NCBI GenBank assembly: GCA_038030265.1
Contig: CM075942.1
Coordinates: forward strand, 13,102,029 to 13,166,028
DNA: 64,000 nt
Source: Corythucha ciliata
Lineage: Eukaryota > Arthropoda > Insecta > Hemiptera > Tingidae
Reading direction: 5' to 3'
The translations under genes were made by a program, and so were the position numbers. Position 1 is the first letter of the stretch, and the number at the start of each line of letters is the position of its first letter. Below are positions 34,565-47,759 of the stretch, piece after piece. The notes below the pieces were generated by a model. The model was not told the origin of the DNA. It was given only the letters and a program-made list of their open reading frames with translations, and ran no database searches.

Positions 34565-37500
34565 GCCCTCTGAGAAGAACGAGGATTCCCGTCTGATCCA
34601 CCACCAGAAGAGGATGCAGAATGCCTGGCGTCAGAAAGGTTACTCCGATCTCATCACGCTCGGTTGACGTAACCGGAAACCGCAGGACGTCTTCAGGAGT
34701 GCGCCGCCCGGTCAGGCTCGATTTATGAGGATCGATTCCTTTGGGTTTTTGATTATTTAAATTCATTCTCTCATTTTCTTGAATAGGCCTTTTGCCGAAG
34801 GAAATTCTGTAACATAACGTAACCTTCCTTGAGGGAAGGTTCATCACCTAAAGCTTCTTGGCCAGTTCAGTATCTGTGTATCGAACGCATTGATTTGAGA
34901 GTTTTGCTCCTTTTTATTATCGGTTTTATACACCGAATTATTCGCAGAGCAATAATGATGTCGTGTGGCAAGCATTATTGTAGTTTTGGGACGTGAAATA
35001 GTGATCAGAGGGCCGGAAGACCTGGGAATGACCCGAACGTCAAGTTCTACCGATTCCCTCAACCCTGCTTGTTGCTGAGAATAATATTTTAACGTGGAGC
35101 AAAACAGAAGAGTCTCAATGCACAAGCCGAGTCGGAAAACAAAAATTGAAAAGTCTGAAGTCACAACACAATAAGATTTCGGTCCAAAGAAGAGGTCAAT
35201 GCACAAGCCGAGTCAAAAAAAAAATTGAAAATTTGTTACTACGAACAGTTGAAAAAAAACAAAAAAGACCCACGAAAATCACAGAGGAGAAGTGCTCACA
35301 CAGCGTCTTAACTGGAGATTGGAAAGGCGAGAGGCGATAAATTTTAACCCAAGAGGTTACAACCGGGTTACATTGACGTCAAGACGTCCATTCGGCAAAA
35401 GGTCTATTTGTTATTTCGCAAATTGCGCTGGCAATTTGGGTGGGAGGATGTTAAAAAAAGTGAGATAGTGAAGCCTTTTTGATAAACAAAATAAAAAAAC
35501 GTTTTTTCTCCCAATTTCTTCCTCTGTGGCTAAATCATTACAAATTTCCAACATCTGGCGACCGTGAATAAGTCAAGAACGCCATGGAAGTCAATTTGGG
35601 GGAAAATGCTGTTTGTAAACAAATCTCGTGGGTTTTAAAGCAGAAAGAACAAAATTTCTCGCTTTTTCGACCCATTCAAACTGCAATGTTTTATGGGGCA
35701 TGACTCATTCGATTGCCTCATTTCGCTAGGTTGACTAGCTGAAAAAGGCAATTTCACGGTTTTATCTCTTTGAATCCCAGAATTTGTGTAGGAACGCGAG
35801 GATCTGTATGGACGGTGTGGGGTTTTTCGCGGTGCCTATACCACGAAATTCTGTTCTTTTAGAGGAAGGAGCAAGACCACCACGACATTCCTCTTCAAAA
35901 TGTGCAATCACCATGGACATTAGATATCAAATCCATCAAGTTAGCTCTCGGTCCGCCACTCGGTGGGGGCTATTATGACCGGATCTTTAGGATTCCAAGA
36001 AAAACCAACCGGGCTTGTCTTATTTATTGCTAATTAGCCCCAGAAATCGACTTAATTGTCAACATCTGTGCAACACAAGAAAACCGTTGCACGCAGGGAA
36101 CTCAACCCAAGAGTTTATTCCTTTCTTGTGAACCCCACTTCCTCTTGTTCACAAAATCGACAGCCTGATACCCCTTCACGTCGCACGACGGAGGGAAGTA
36201 AATCGAAACTTAAGCGAGAGACTTTCTGTGAGACTAGAAGATCCTCTCACTCTGTGCACAACGAAGGGTATAGTGGGAGTGAAGATTTTGAATTATCACT
36301 TTTAATTTCCGGGTAGTTCCCCGCCGGAAAACCCTTCCCTCGTCCATCTCTTATACCAATCCAGAATCTTCCTTTCGAGAGGGGAGTCAACCGTGCGAAG
36401 TCCTTGCCGTATTACTCGCTCACTCTCTTTCTCTTTTCTTGATTACGGTTGAACCGACGTGACCACGATCGTGACTTGACTCTTGGTACAAGGAAAATTC
36501 AGTTTGGGAGTCGAGAAGCCACGACGGGTGACATGGGAGAAAACGTTACCTTTAATCCCTTTCGCGTCAACCCTCCCGCACCCTTAACAAGTCAGGGTGT
36601 CGTGGGTGTGTGATTTATATTCCCTGACTGCCTGCGCGCTATATAAAATTAATTTCACAGTCGGGAGAAATGCGTTTGATATTGTGAACGGGGCGTGAAA
36701 AGACGATTGCTGCTCTTAAACTTGAAGAAAAGTTTTAATGAGTTGATTTTCGAACTGACGATGTTATCCCAAATCGGTGAGCCAGAGAGTGAAGAGCAGT
36801 AGTGAAAAGGGAGAAGTTTTCAAATTTGACGTTCGAAGGAAATTTCCATATCCCAAAGGAGTTAAGGGAGAGGAGATGAAAACGAGCTGAAGGGTTGACC
36901 TCGTTGGTTTTAGACCTAACGCGGAGGGGAAGGTTAGTAGAGTCTTGAAGGAAATGAAAACTTAACCGATTAAACAAATAGGCGCATCCCTCTCATCGGA
37001 GGCTGTAAAATCAAGGAATATAACCCCACGAGAACGACGTACCATTATGATAATCGCACGGCAAGCTGCCGACCTCTGTTCATCTCTCTCATCTCCTCCC
37101 GCTCTTTTTCCTAGAGTCGATGAATCAACCAACACTTACGGCAAATGTTCCTTCATTAGTCCCAAGAGTGGATTTCTTCTCCTTCACCCAAACATCCCCT
37201 TCCCCCCCAATCATAGTGCTTTCTAAAAAGAAATTTCCCTTCTCAGGGAAACCCCCCACAATATTTTTCTCCGCTCTTTTGGGGTTAACAACTCAAAAAC
37301 GAGAACATCCCTCACTCAAATGGATATTTTATTCTACATGGGACTTTCCTCTCGCCCCCGACACTTTCCTTAGGCAACAGCTTTCCTGATAATGTTAATT
37401 TCGTCCAAGCAGATGTTACAGGGTAGTAAGAAGATGAGAGGGGAGGGTGTATCGAAAATAAATTAGACACCGAAGTTAATTTTTGAACTTAACAGACGAT

Positions 37501-38330
37501 TTTTTTTTTGTTTAAAAAAAAAAAGAAAGAAAAATGCTGACATATCACCCACCGTTCAGAGGAAAACTTTTCCCATCACCCTGAAAAAACCCATTTTTTT
37601 CTCCTTTTCTCTCTCAACTCTCGAAAAAACGTCACCCTCACCCCTTCACCGCCCTTTATCCATTCATTTTAAAGTTAATATCTCTCATTTTCTTCATAGG
37701 ACGAAGAGAGGGGTTGCGAAGTTTCGAGTGGTGTGGTAAGTAAGGGGGGGGGTGAGGTATCTTCCTCGGGAGAGCTTTTAAATAAGCTCTCACAGAAGTG
37801 AAATTAATTACGTCAACTTTTAAATTGGTAAGTGTCACTGATGTCTGAAGCTGCGGCAGATTATTCTTTTTTTTCCCCCTCTTCACTGTCTTTTTTTTTC
37901 GGTTAGTAATTGAAGTTTAAAGAGAGAAAAAGTGTGGAATAAAAGAATGGTTCCTGGGCCGGGGGGGGGGGGGCGACGAGTGAATGAGTAAGAAGGAAGA
38001 ATGAAGAGGGAACGTTTTGATAATAAACAAGCGGGCATAGATCAACGTGAAAAAAACAGTATTATTCTCATGTGTCACACAATATACGCTGGAACAATAG
38101 TGCAGGGAGGGGGATAAGGATTGATAGCAGGAGGAGTGGGTTGGGGGGGGGCAGAAATAAAAGATGCCATCCGGGGATGTTTGATAAATTCTGCAACGTC
38201 GCAGGGTGAGGTAAATGAGCTTCCTCAGAGAGGCAGTGATGTGCCCACACCATACCGGCATCAGGGGCACAATATAATGATGGAATGGTGACCTGGCTCG
38301 GGGCAACAAAATGTCAAGCTACGGCCCTGG
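34565..38330. other. Single-copy-looking DNA, no gene recognised
   Basis: Any downstream LTR of the Pao/BEL relic should lie at its left edge, but I could not identify one. The frames near 35146-35340 and 36056-36316 (+) and 37917-38309 (-) have no recognisable content. Poly-G/C and poly-T/A runs are common (G13 at 37961-37973). Confidence 0.45.
35116..35230 (+). repeat. Short direct repeat, 81-bp period
   Basis: CAATGCACAAGCCGAGTC occurs identically at 35116-35133 and 35197-35214, each followed by an A-rich stretch and AAAATTGAAAA. This is a local tandem duplication, possibly with a tail of A residues. Confidence 0.8.
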
Positions 38331-38339
38331 GATACCGCA

Positions 38340-38660
38340 ATTTCACGACTCTGGAACAGTCAACTGCGCTCATGCGACCCCGAAAGGCATAATTTCACGT
38401 CAAAAACAGGTGAAAATACTGTGGAACTGCTTGTGAAACTGTCAATTCACGGAAACTAACGCTCTGCTGTCAAAAACTTGAATACCACCCGCCTAAAAAA
38501 CATGAGTTGGTCTTGAAAATGCCAGTTTGACCCCAGAAACACAGCTATTCACCCTGAGAAAGTCATGACCCAAAATGGCCCAAAAAACCTAATTTTGCAA
38601 CACAGAACTGATGAAACTAAATATTCAGCGACAATGCGGTCACTTCCGGAATGCATCGCA
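38340..38660. repeat. F2-type array fragment
   Basis: Loose F2 phrases ('gcataatttcacg', 'ggaactgcttgtgaaactgtcaattcacgg') about every 30 bp, leading into the reverse F1 array. Confidence 0.5.
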
Positions 38661-38689
38661 TCTACCTTTGGGTTAACCCCAATAATTTT

Positions 38690-40105
38690 AGCGGCAAATT
38701 AGCGGTTTTTTCCAGCAGGGACCAGGGAATTTGCACTTTACTCAGTTAGAGCTGAAAATTAGCGTTTTACTCAATATTAGCCACAAAATAGAGGTTTTTT
38801 CTAAATGTTTACGACAAATTAGCTTTTTTTTTGTTCAACATAACCATACGCTACGGATTAGCGATTTTATCTCAGTTTTAGCCGCGAATTAGCGGGTTTT
38901 TCACCCATAGCCATAAATTGGCGCCTTTTCTCAATTTTAGCCTCAAAGTTGACCGAGAGGCAGCCACGAATTAGCGTATTTCCAATTTTTGACGCAAATT
39001 GAAAAATTTCTCAATTTCAGTCGTGAATTAGTGATTTTTCTACATTTTAGCTGCGTTTCTAATCCGTGAATTAGCGAATTTGGCTCATTTTAACCACGAA
39101 TTTGCGTTTTCAGATATTTTAAGCGCAAATTGGCAATTTTTCCATTTTTGAAAGCGTATTAGCACTTTTTTTTTTCAATTCAGGCTGAAAATTAACCTTT
39201 CTAGCCAGAATAATCACTGCCAGAATAATTACTAATTTTCTCAATATTAGCCGCCAATTAGCATTTCAGTCCCGCATTGTAATTTTTTCCTTCAATTTTT
39301 GCTATAGATTAGCGTTTATTGTTTAATTTTAGCCTCGAACAGAAGGGGTTGTTCAATTCTTCGAGATTTGGTGACTTTCCCCAATTTTGGCCACGAGTTA
39401 GCGCTTTTTCTCAATTTTAGCAGCACAGTAGGGTTTCCATCTTTTGTACTGTCGATTTTCCCCAATTTTAGCCACGAATTATCGTTTTCCTCATTTCCAG
39501 CAACGGATAAGTCAATTTTTTCATTTTTAGCAGCGAATTAGCACTTTTTCTCAGTTTGAGTTGAGAGTTAGTGTTTTTCTTAATGTTGGCCGCCCTAAGT
39601 AGGTACATTTTTTTTCAATTTTAGCCGCGTTGTTTTTAGCCCCGCTTAAGCAATTTGTTTCTACTTTCTGCTATGGATTAGCGCTGTTTCTCAGTTTGAG
39701 CCTCGAATCTTTCAGAAGCTAGAAGGACTTGCGTTTTCTCGATTTGTGATTTTCTTCATTTTCATATTCGCGAATTAACGTTTTTTCGCAACTTTAATTA
39801 GTGAATTAGTGATTTTTCTCCATTTCATCTGTGAAATAGCGTTTTTTTACTTGTACAGCCTTGAATTATTAGCGTGTATTCGCAATTGTAGCCGCGGGCT
39901 TGGCCCAAAAACAACACTTTTACGCTGATTTCTACATTTTATCCGCGGAATGGTTGTCATACACTGTGAATCGACGATTTTTTCTCAATTTCTGTCTGAA
40001 AGTTTCATCGTGATACCACGAATCAGCGCTTTTTCGCAGTTATAGCCACGAATATTGGCGTTTTTCCCCAAGTTTTTGCCGCGTCAGCCAGTTGTAAATT
40101 GCTGA
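38690..40105 (-). repeat. F1 array, reverse orientation
   Basis: One of the clearest F1 stretches: 'tttagccgcgaattagcggg' at about 38879 and 'cacgagttagcgctttttctcaattttagc' near 39391, unit spacing 30-33 bp. It is bounded on the right by the end module at 40110-40446. Confidence 0.75.
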
Positions 40106-40109
40106 TCAG

Positions 40110-40446
40110 TACATTAGTGCGCTTAAGGATCTAACGAAACTGGGGACGGTCCGTTTTCTCTATATTTTCCATGACTTTCCCTCAAGAAGGCGCAAATTTC
40201 TGTATTTCAACCACGAGAATAGCACTCTCAGGGGCTCAATCGAATAGTCAGCGCACACTCTTTGATGATACCACTTGTAACGTTATATTCTCCAGGTCGG
40301 ATATAGACTGAAATTCGTACAAAGGAGCCAAATCGCAGTCCAACCTTTTCAAATCCTAATTTTTCCGTATTTAAGCTTTTCGGGGGCCCCGCCTGACAGG
40401 GGGCCCGGGGCGATCTACCCCCCTCGCGCCTACCTCGGTACGCTAC
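40110..40446 (-). repeat. GC-rich transposon end with subterminal module
   Basis: Contains the module also found at 31090-31350 and 41560-41800, then GGGGGCCCGGGGCGATCTAC and CTACCTCGGTACGCTACTG. In reverse complement the outer end reads CAGTAGCGTACCGAGGTAGG, the same type of end as at 41408 and 21437. It closes the F1-filled element on its right. Confidence 0.6.
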
Positions 40447-40449
40447 TGC

Positions 40450-41340
40450 CTAGAAGGACTTATTTTGAGCCAGACCATTCTGAAAGAGAATTATTTTTTA
40501 ACGTTAGAAATCGATAAAAATATCGTGGAGCAGCCCACGAAACTGACCATTCAGGAAGAGTTTCACCGCTATAAAAAAGGCCCTGTAACTTGCGATTTCC
40601 AATCCCACGAATTTTTAGCAACTATTGAACTATACTTTGCGATTTGGTCGGAGTGGGAGGAAAGCCTTGGACGCCGCGCCGTCTGTCATGGCCGGCTAGT
40701 TCAAGGTCTGAGCCCACTACAACAAACAACTTCCATTTTCACGGATATTTATACCCATAATTTGCAATTGTGCTGACATTCAATCCCGGAACTTGCATTT
40801 TCGCAATGAAACAAGACCCTGAAACATGCAATTTTACTGATAGTTATCCCAAGAAACTTGCAATTTCACTCAATTTACAATTAAAACTTGTAAACCTTGT
40901 CCCTTGCGGTCTTGCGACCTTGCGAAAAACGCGATGGGGCGCTTGATCCTTAACGTTGCAGAGTCGGGGCCGGTCAGCCCGAGGTCTGGGCACACTAAAC
41001 TAAAAAGGGCCAAAAATTTTTGCAATTCCATTCCAATTAAGCCGTGGAACTTGGTTAATGTAAGCCAGCCATGAAACTTTCAATTTAACGGATATTTATT
41101 TGTTTCAAAACGTAACTTTACGGCTAATCGTCAAGGCGCTACATTTGCCTTGGTATGAGCTCTGTTGGGACCTGGCATCCACAGTCACTGAAAAAGCCTC
41201 AGAAAGTTCCAAATTCGCGAAATTAAGACGTTAAACGTGCAATTCCGTGAATTTCTGACAGGAATCTCCAAATTTCGCTGATACTTGCCTCTAAAATGGT
41301 TCAATATTGCGGTTTTTCGTCAGGGCGCTATCGTGGGAGC
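40450..41340. repeat. F2 array
   Basis: Phrases such as 'gaaacttgcaatttcactc', 'cggatatttatacccat' and 'gcgattt' recur about every 30 bp. GC-richer spacers at about 40680-40720 and 40960-41000 ('ggccgg..agcccgaggtctg') repeat at about 290 bp, echoing the higher-order period at 1-1750. An open frame at 40465-40776 falls inside the repeats. Confidence 0.65.
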
Positions 41341-41404
41341 CTAGCCCCAGCTACGTATTTACAATCCCCCTACGATTTCGGGGTCTGCTCCGAACTCGTA
41401 TGCA

Positions 41405-43300
41405 GTAGCTCCCCGAGTTAGTGGCGAGGGAGGTACGGTGGACCACCCCGGGGCCCAATATCAGAGGGGGGCCTCCAAAAAGCTTAACGATGGGAATATG
41501 AGGATTTTTATGTTGTAGGTTTATGAATGTTGGTACGTGAAAAGTATAGTTGGGGGGCCCGGTTGGACAGCGATTTGACTCCTTTCGATGATTTTATGTC
41601 CATCCCGACGTGGAGAATAGAACGTTGCAAATGATCAGCAAAGATTGTGGCTAAATATTCGACTCATATACTACGAGCGCGCTATTCTGAAGGCTTAAAT
41701 TGAGGAAATTAGCCGCTTATGGAGGTAACTTCACGGCTAAAATAGAGAAAACACGCTGATTCCCAGTTTATTTATGTCCTTAAGCGGATAAAATTGGCAA
41801 GACGCACTAATGTGCTCTTCTTGAGGCAAGTAAACGGCCAATTCATTGGCAAAAGCGGCAATATTTGGGACTGAAACTTTCTCGATGCAACTTCCAGACC
41901 AAAATTGAGACAAAATCGCTGATAAACGGTGTATAGAGTCAATTTCACGGCCAAATTGCAAAGAAAAAAACCGCAGGCAAGCCCGCAGCTACCGCGTTCT
42001 CCTCAACTTTAGCCCTTGATGCGACTTTGCGAAAAATTAACATTTTCTATGTAGAACGCCAGTTTCCCAGACGAAATTTCAAGATTTTTCGTTAATTTTG
42101 AGGGCAAAATGATCAGTATTAACGCTAATCATTAGTTATTTTGAATTGAAAAATTGACGGTTTCCAAGTGTAGCAGGTTTCGAACAAACGCGAGTTGAAG
42201 AAGAGGGAGTAAGGGCAGCTGCCGATCCTTGCCCCGTCGAAGCAGCGCCTTTGTAAAAGTGAGTACCTATAGAGTCAACTTCGTGGTTAAAAGACAAGAA
42301 ATCCGTTAATTTGAGGCTAAAATTCAGAAGAAAGCAAATTCAACGCCCAAATTTGAACGTATATTCCGAGAAAAATGTAAAAAAAATCGCTAATTCGATG
42401 CTGAAATTAAGTACAATCACTAATTCATGGCACAATTTTATAAAAGTGTCAATTAGCGGCTAAATTGAGTAAAAATGGTAATTCATGGTGAAAATTGGAC
42501 CTGAACCGGAAATTGTAATAGACCAATGATGAAATTTGAAAAAAAAACTTGCTAATTCACAAATAAAATTGAGAAAAAACACTAATTAGCGTCTAAAATT
42601 AGGGCAAAAATTAATTAATTCGCGGTTAAAATTGAGAAAACGCTAATGCGTGGCATTTAAAGAGGCTAAAACTGAGAAAGAAGAAAAAAAAGGACTGAAT
42701 GAATTGTATACAAAAAAAAAAACAAAAAAAAACAAAACAAACAAACAAATGACAAACGACTAATATGTGGCTATAAGAGAAAATCTTTAGGGCGGCTAAA
42801 ATAAATAAAAACGCTAAGTTTCAGACCAAAGTAAGAAAAAATGATAAATCGCTCATTTGAGTTAAAATTGAGGAAAACGCAAATCCGTAGCGAAAATAGA
42901 GAAAAATAGGCAATGAACGGAATAAAAACGCTTATTCGCTGCTAAAATACATATGAAAATAGCCAAGTCAGGGCTGAAATTGAGGAAAATTGCTAATTCA
43001 CGGATGAAATGTAGTAAAAGCTTATATAAATTAAAAAAAACTTTTTACTTTGGCGACTAAAATTGAAAATACGCCAATGCGTGGCATATCTGGAAGCAAA
43101 TTTGTGTCTGAAATTGAGAAAATGTGGAAAGTCATGGGTACGGGTGAAAAAAAAGCTGATAATTTGCGGCTAAAATCTAACAAAAACATTGCTTGTAGAA
43201 TTGATAAAATCGTCAATTTGCGTCTTAAATTTAGCATTGACGCTAATTAGCAGGTATGGTGTGGAAATACTGCTAATTCGTAGCAAACATAAGGAAAAAT
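41405..43300 (+). mobile_element. F1-filled transposon relic, forward, left end visible
   Basis: The left end reads TTAGTGGCGAGGGAGGTACGG with CCCCGGGGCCC behind it. The subterminal module shared with 31090-31350 follows (41560-41800). Then a forward F1 array extends to about 43300, with many units such as 'aaaattgagaaaacgctaat'. No matching right end was recognised, so the right limit is approximate. There is a local A-rich/CAAA simple tract at 42711-42750. No transposase frame was found. Confidence 0.55.
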
Positions 43301-43479
43301 CCATACTGTAATGACACGTAGAAGGGCCCCGACAGGTGTAGATCCGCCAAGTGCTCGTATGGGGTTTGTAGCTCATATAGGCACAACCGGTATGAACTGT
43401 TTTAATGTCCCCGCGAGTTCAGAGCCCTTTTCCAATAGTTCGACTAGTCTGTTGGATCCACCATTAAGTGAAAAGTCCC

Positions 43480-44310
43480 AAAAACATACAATTCTGCAAA
43501 AGAAATTGGAAACTGAACTTGCAATTTCGCTTAAATTGACACCCGAAGACCCGAAACTTTCAATTTCTTGGATATTCAGTTGGAAAACTTCAAGTTGTAC
43601 TCGAATAAGCGGAAATCAGCCTGGAAGCATCCAATTACACGGATATTTGCCTACAAAATGTTGCAATTTTGTTGGAGGTGCGGAGTATGCGCACGGTTGG
43701 TCGTGGCCAGCTTGCCCAGGGTCCGAGCCCACAAACAACAATATTGCACACATGCAATTTCACGGATATTTAGCACCGAAACTTACAACTTTCGAAATTA
43801 AGCAACCCGTAACTTGCACTTTTGCTCAAATTTATACTCTAAACTTCCGTTTTCGCATGAATGAAGGCGCGAAGGCCCAAAACTGTCAATGTCGCGTATC
43901 CAGGATACCAGCCACCAAAACTTGCAATTTCACTCAAATTAAGACCCGAACATGCAACCTCGTTAAATTTTCAAATTTCCAACTAAATTAAAAAGTAAAA
44001 AGTCAAATTCCAAGTTGAGAGCGCAGTCAGAACCGATTTTCCCGAATATCAATGCCGAAAAGACCCAGCATTTTGCTGAAATTAAGACGTGAAACTTGCA
44101 AAATCGTGAATGATCAGCTATAGGAAAATTCCAATGTCGCGCGGATATTTATCGTGAAAATGTTGCAATTATGCGGCTATTCGTCAGAATTCGTCGTGCC
44201 CCGGCTAGCCCTGGGTTCATGGTCACGGTGAATGGCCAGACCATAAACATGTTATTTGCAGGATTTTTGGACCCGAAACTTACAATTCTGCTCCGAATGA
44301 TGTAACTTGG
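43480..44310. repeat. F2 array
   Basis: Clear F2 units ('gaaacttgcaatttcactc', 'cacggatatttagcaccgaaacttac') with spacers 'tggccagcttgcccagggtccgagccc' at about 43705 and 'ccccggctagccctgggttcatgg' at about 44200. The long open frame 43311-43991 is read through these repeats and starts at an ATG in non-repeat sequence; its translation has no domain and mirrors the repeat, so it is not called as a gene. Confidence 0.65.
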
Positions 44311-44314
44311 TGGC

Positions 44315-44525
44315 TCATTCTCTCTATTTTACCTACTCAGTTTTATCGGAGAACTAGCGGTTCACACAATTTTAGCCGCGAATTAGCGATTTTTGTCTCC
44401 ATTTTTAGCCATGAAGTAGCGCTTTTCCCTTCGTTAGGCACTTTCGATTTTAGCTGCGAATTGGTGGTTTTTTCACATTTGTCGCGTTGAATTAGCAGTT
44501 GTTTTTTTAATTTTAGCCGCAGACT
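44315..44525 (-). repeat. F1 array fragment, reverse orientation
   Basis: About six reverse F1 units ('ttttagccgcgaattagcgattttt', 'gcgaattggtgg') directly abutting the F2 array. Confidence 0.65.
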
Positions 44526-44529
44526 CCAC

Positions 44530-47095
44530 CCATGTACAAGATATTAGCCATATAGTTCGTCTCCGTAAGGGGAATGTCTGAATGTTTAAGGGGGCTAAAT
44601 TACCAGTTGCCGAGTCTATAGTGTGGTTCCTGGGGACCACATTTTCAGGTCATCCATGTAATTATAGCGTTTTCATATTGAAAAATTAGAACTTTGGACG
44701 TCCCCCCCCCTCCATCATCACCCAATCATATAGCAACTTTGATCCCTTAAGACCATTCTTCCGATTCCACCCTCTTTTTCAGTATTCTCGCCATGTCTTT
44801 TGCTCCAAACTTTTTTTTTTTTTAGCAGGAACTCCCAGAGGAAAAAAAAGGGCAGGAAAAGGGCGAACAGTTGCAAGTTCCACCCACCGAAAAGGAACGA
44901 ACAAAAGAATCCTTTTGAGCAAAAAAAAAGCAACAACCACCCTATTACTCGTCTGAGACTTCATTTTTTATTCCGTGCACTTTTTTAAGAAGGTGGAAGA
45001 AGTTTTATTTATTTATTTATTTTTTAACTGTCCACATTCTTCCAGTGTATTCACCTTAAAGGGCGTTCGTTTCAACGCATTTTTATATTTTTTAAACAGA
45101 ACCGGATTTTGAATAAAATGAGGCGAGGGAACTGTGGACCCCATTCGTGACCACCCTTCAAACCATGCCGGCATTTTTTTTTTTTAAACTCTCGATTGAC
45201 TCTTCAAATTATGTTATTTAATCGTTTAATAATAATGAACCGAATGAAGATGAAAAAAGAAAGAAGAGGGAACGAGTTCACTGTTATTGGGGAAGGGTAA
45301 TCGAGAGTGTATAATTTTAATGGCTCTCGCCTATTATTCCTTCAATTAAGTCGTTTCAATTTTAATATCACCCCACCATTATTCCACACATCTGACTGTT
45401 TTAAACGCGACGTTTATCGTTTTTTTTAACGGGAGCTCCTCAAAAGAAAAAAAAAAACGTGACCAATTTCAACTCTTTAAGATACACATTTTCCGACGCC
45501 CTGTGCAGTGGGTGAGTGTAGCGGGGTCAACGGGATTACGAGTTAACAACAGTCCCCACCTCTTCTTGATCAACTTCCTTTTTACCGTTTCCTGTTTTTA
45601 AAGGGTTTTTGTTACAGAATTGCGAAAAACTAGGGTGGTGCACATGAAAAGTCTAGGGGGGGGAGGGGTCCTAAGCCAAGCAAAGGGCGAAAACTCTGAT
45701 ATTTATTTTCCGCAATTTATCACAGCGTATTTTTTTTCCAGAGACTCGAAGAAAAATAAAAATGGGTGCCTGCCTCAGGCAGATTTGAACAAGGGAACAG
45801 CGATTTATAACTACAACAAAAAATATTAAAAAATAGTTAATAATATTGAATTACCTCAGAAAGTTTTTTGGGGGGGAGGAACATCTTCTCGGTCACTCTC
45901 ACCATCTTAAACTGACCGCTGCATGCACTGTCGTGAAGGAAAGGTTTGCAAACAATTATTTAACCCTTTTTCTTCTTCTGATTTACATCCCTTTTAGTGC
46001 AAACCTTCAAGGTGAGCTTATTGTCCAGTGAGGCATCTACCTGTGTGTGATTCCTGAGAAAGTAAGTTTCTTGGATAAAAGTGAAACCGAAAGGGGTTGT
46101 AAATTTTAGTATTGAAAGGGTTTTTTGTCTCGCAAATTTCCAAGGGCGTTACCTATTCAAATTGGCTGTTGAACTCTGGTGTTACCTGTGATGGTTTTCA
46201 ACAAAAATTGTGCGAAAATGTTAAACTTTTTTTAATTTTATTTTTTCATCGATTTGTGACGAAGACAAAAATCTGTTAATTCATTCACAATTTATCTGCT
46301 TAGGGAAGGCTGCAATGGAATTGGTGAAATTCCACTAGCTTCCCCCCTCTGTACAAGAAGAACCCCTTTCACTTCATCTTCCACTGTGCACATACAACAA
46401 TACGCTTCGCAATCCCTTCAAACCCCTCCACCCCTTTTCCGCCTATTCGGTTTTCCTTTCTCACTCACTCTTCATCCAAAAACATAACACAGCCAAAAAG
46501 GACCTTCGCTCTGGCTTCGCCTCCCAGGGGCACACAAAAGGATCACCCCACGGGGATGGACAGGCTACAAATGGCCGGCGATCAGTCAACTCTCCCTTGA
46601 AGGGAGACTGAGAGAGAGTAAAACTCGCCTCTCTGGAAATAGACAACGAGAGGGGTTCGCTTGTTCTTGTCATTTCAAAATGGATCAAATCCCTCCACCC
46701 CTTCACAGACGGAGCTCCCTTTTCGAAGCCGTTCCCTTCTCTCTCTCTCTTTTTTTTTTTTTTTATACACACGATATTATTACTACGAAGCTCCATACAG
46801 TGTTTATTCGCCTTTTCGCTCCACTGCCAAGATGAAGAAACTGTTATTAATTACAAAAGAGAGTTGGAAAACTGGTATGGGGTGTGGGCAGATCATCCTT
46901 TTTGGTCTGTCCACACAGCTCCCTTCATGCAAAGCCGATAAAACCAACCCTTTAGTGCGGATCAATGGAGTTAGGGTAGAGGTTTCCTTCTTCCTAGCCG
47001 TAAAATCGAATTTCACTGCAAAAAAATTAACTGAACGCGTTATTGGAGTCATTATCATCGAGTATTGAATATTGAAAGGCGATATAAAGTGTTAT
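44530..47095. other. Single-copy-looking DNA, no gene recognised
   Basis: Contains T/A homopolymers (44809-44823, 45175-45185, 46750-46764), TTTA microsatellite-like sequence near 45009 and G runs near 45656. The frames near 46461-47068 on both strands are overlapping low-complexity translations. I recognised no domain or RNA gene. Confidence 0.45.
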
Positions 47096-47099
47096 CGGC

Positions 47100-47450
47100 T
47101 TGCGCCGCCGGCTACGTTCCACAAAGTGACCCTTGCCAGAGGGGGCGCCTTAAATCGAAACGCTTGCTATATGAATAAGCCCTTTTTCGCTATTTTAGCA
47201 GTGAATGTAAGGGCTTTTTTAAATTTAAGGGCCTACATATATATTTGGGGGAGGCGTATTTTCTATATTTTAGCAGCGAAGTTGACTTCTGATACTTCAA
47301 ATTGGTCAATTTTTGTTACACTTATAGCGGCGAATCATCGCTTTAAAACCTTAAAATCCCTATTTTTTCATTCTCAACCCTGAAGGGGGGCCCTCTATGA
47401 ACGTTGCTCTGGGATGGTCCGTCCCTACAACGGTACGCTATACCGACCAC
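47100..47450 (-). repeat. F1 fragment with GC-rich transposon end, reverse
   Basis: Reverse F1 phrases ('ttcgctattttagcagtgaa', 'attttagcagcgaagttgac') are followed by GAAGGGGGGCCC and GGTACGCTATACC, the same end grammar (array, GGGGCC block, GTACG) as at 21437 and 40446, though degenerate. Confidence 0.5.
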
Positions 47451-47759
47451 GAATACCACGGATACCACGAATTCAAATAGTTATATTGGTCTATCAACGT
47501 CCTTCTCGGTCTAAAACTTCCCAGAAACATGAATTTTTGTTCAAATTTACCGAAAAAGCCCACGAAACTGATTTTTCCGGCACCCTGAAAAGTCATGTAT
47601 TGTACTCGTAATAACGATGCATCTATAAAATGTCAATTATTATCCAAATTATGTATTTTGAGATCACGAAATGACAATGGCTTTTTCCCAACAATATACC
47701 TGAATACCTCAGAAATCAAGTTTAATTCAGAAATGTTATTTAAAAGAAAAAACATTTAT

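Noticed and set aside
34560..35400. Possible downstream LTR of the Pao/BEL relic
   Set aside because: No matching copy upstream of 32785 and no TG...CA boundaries with a target duplication were found.
43311..43991. 226-codon ATG-started frame, the longest in the window
   Set aside because: Most of it translates an F2 repeat array; repeats of about 30 bp (ten codons) keep a frame open without coding. The translation shows repeat echoes and no domain.
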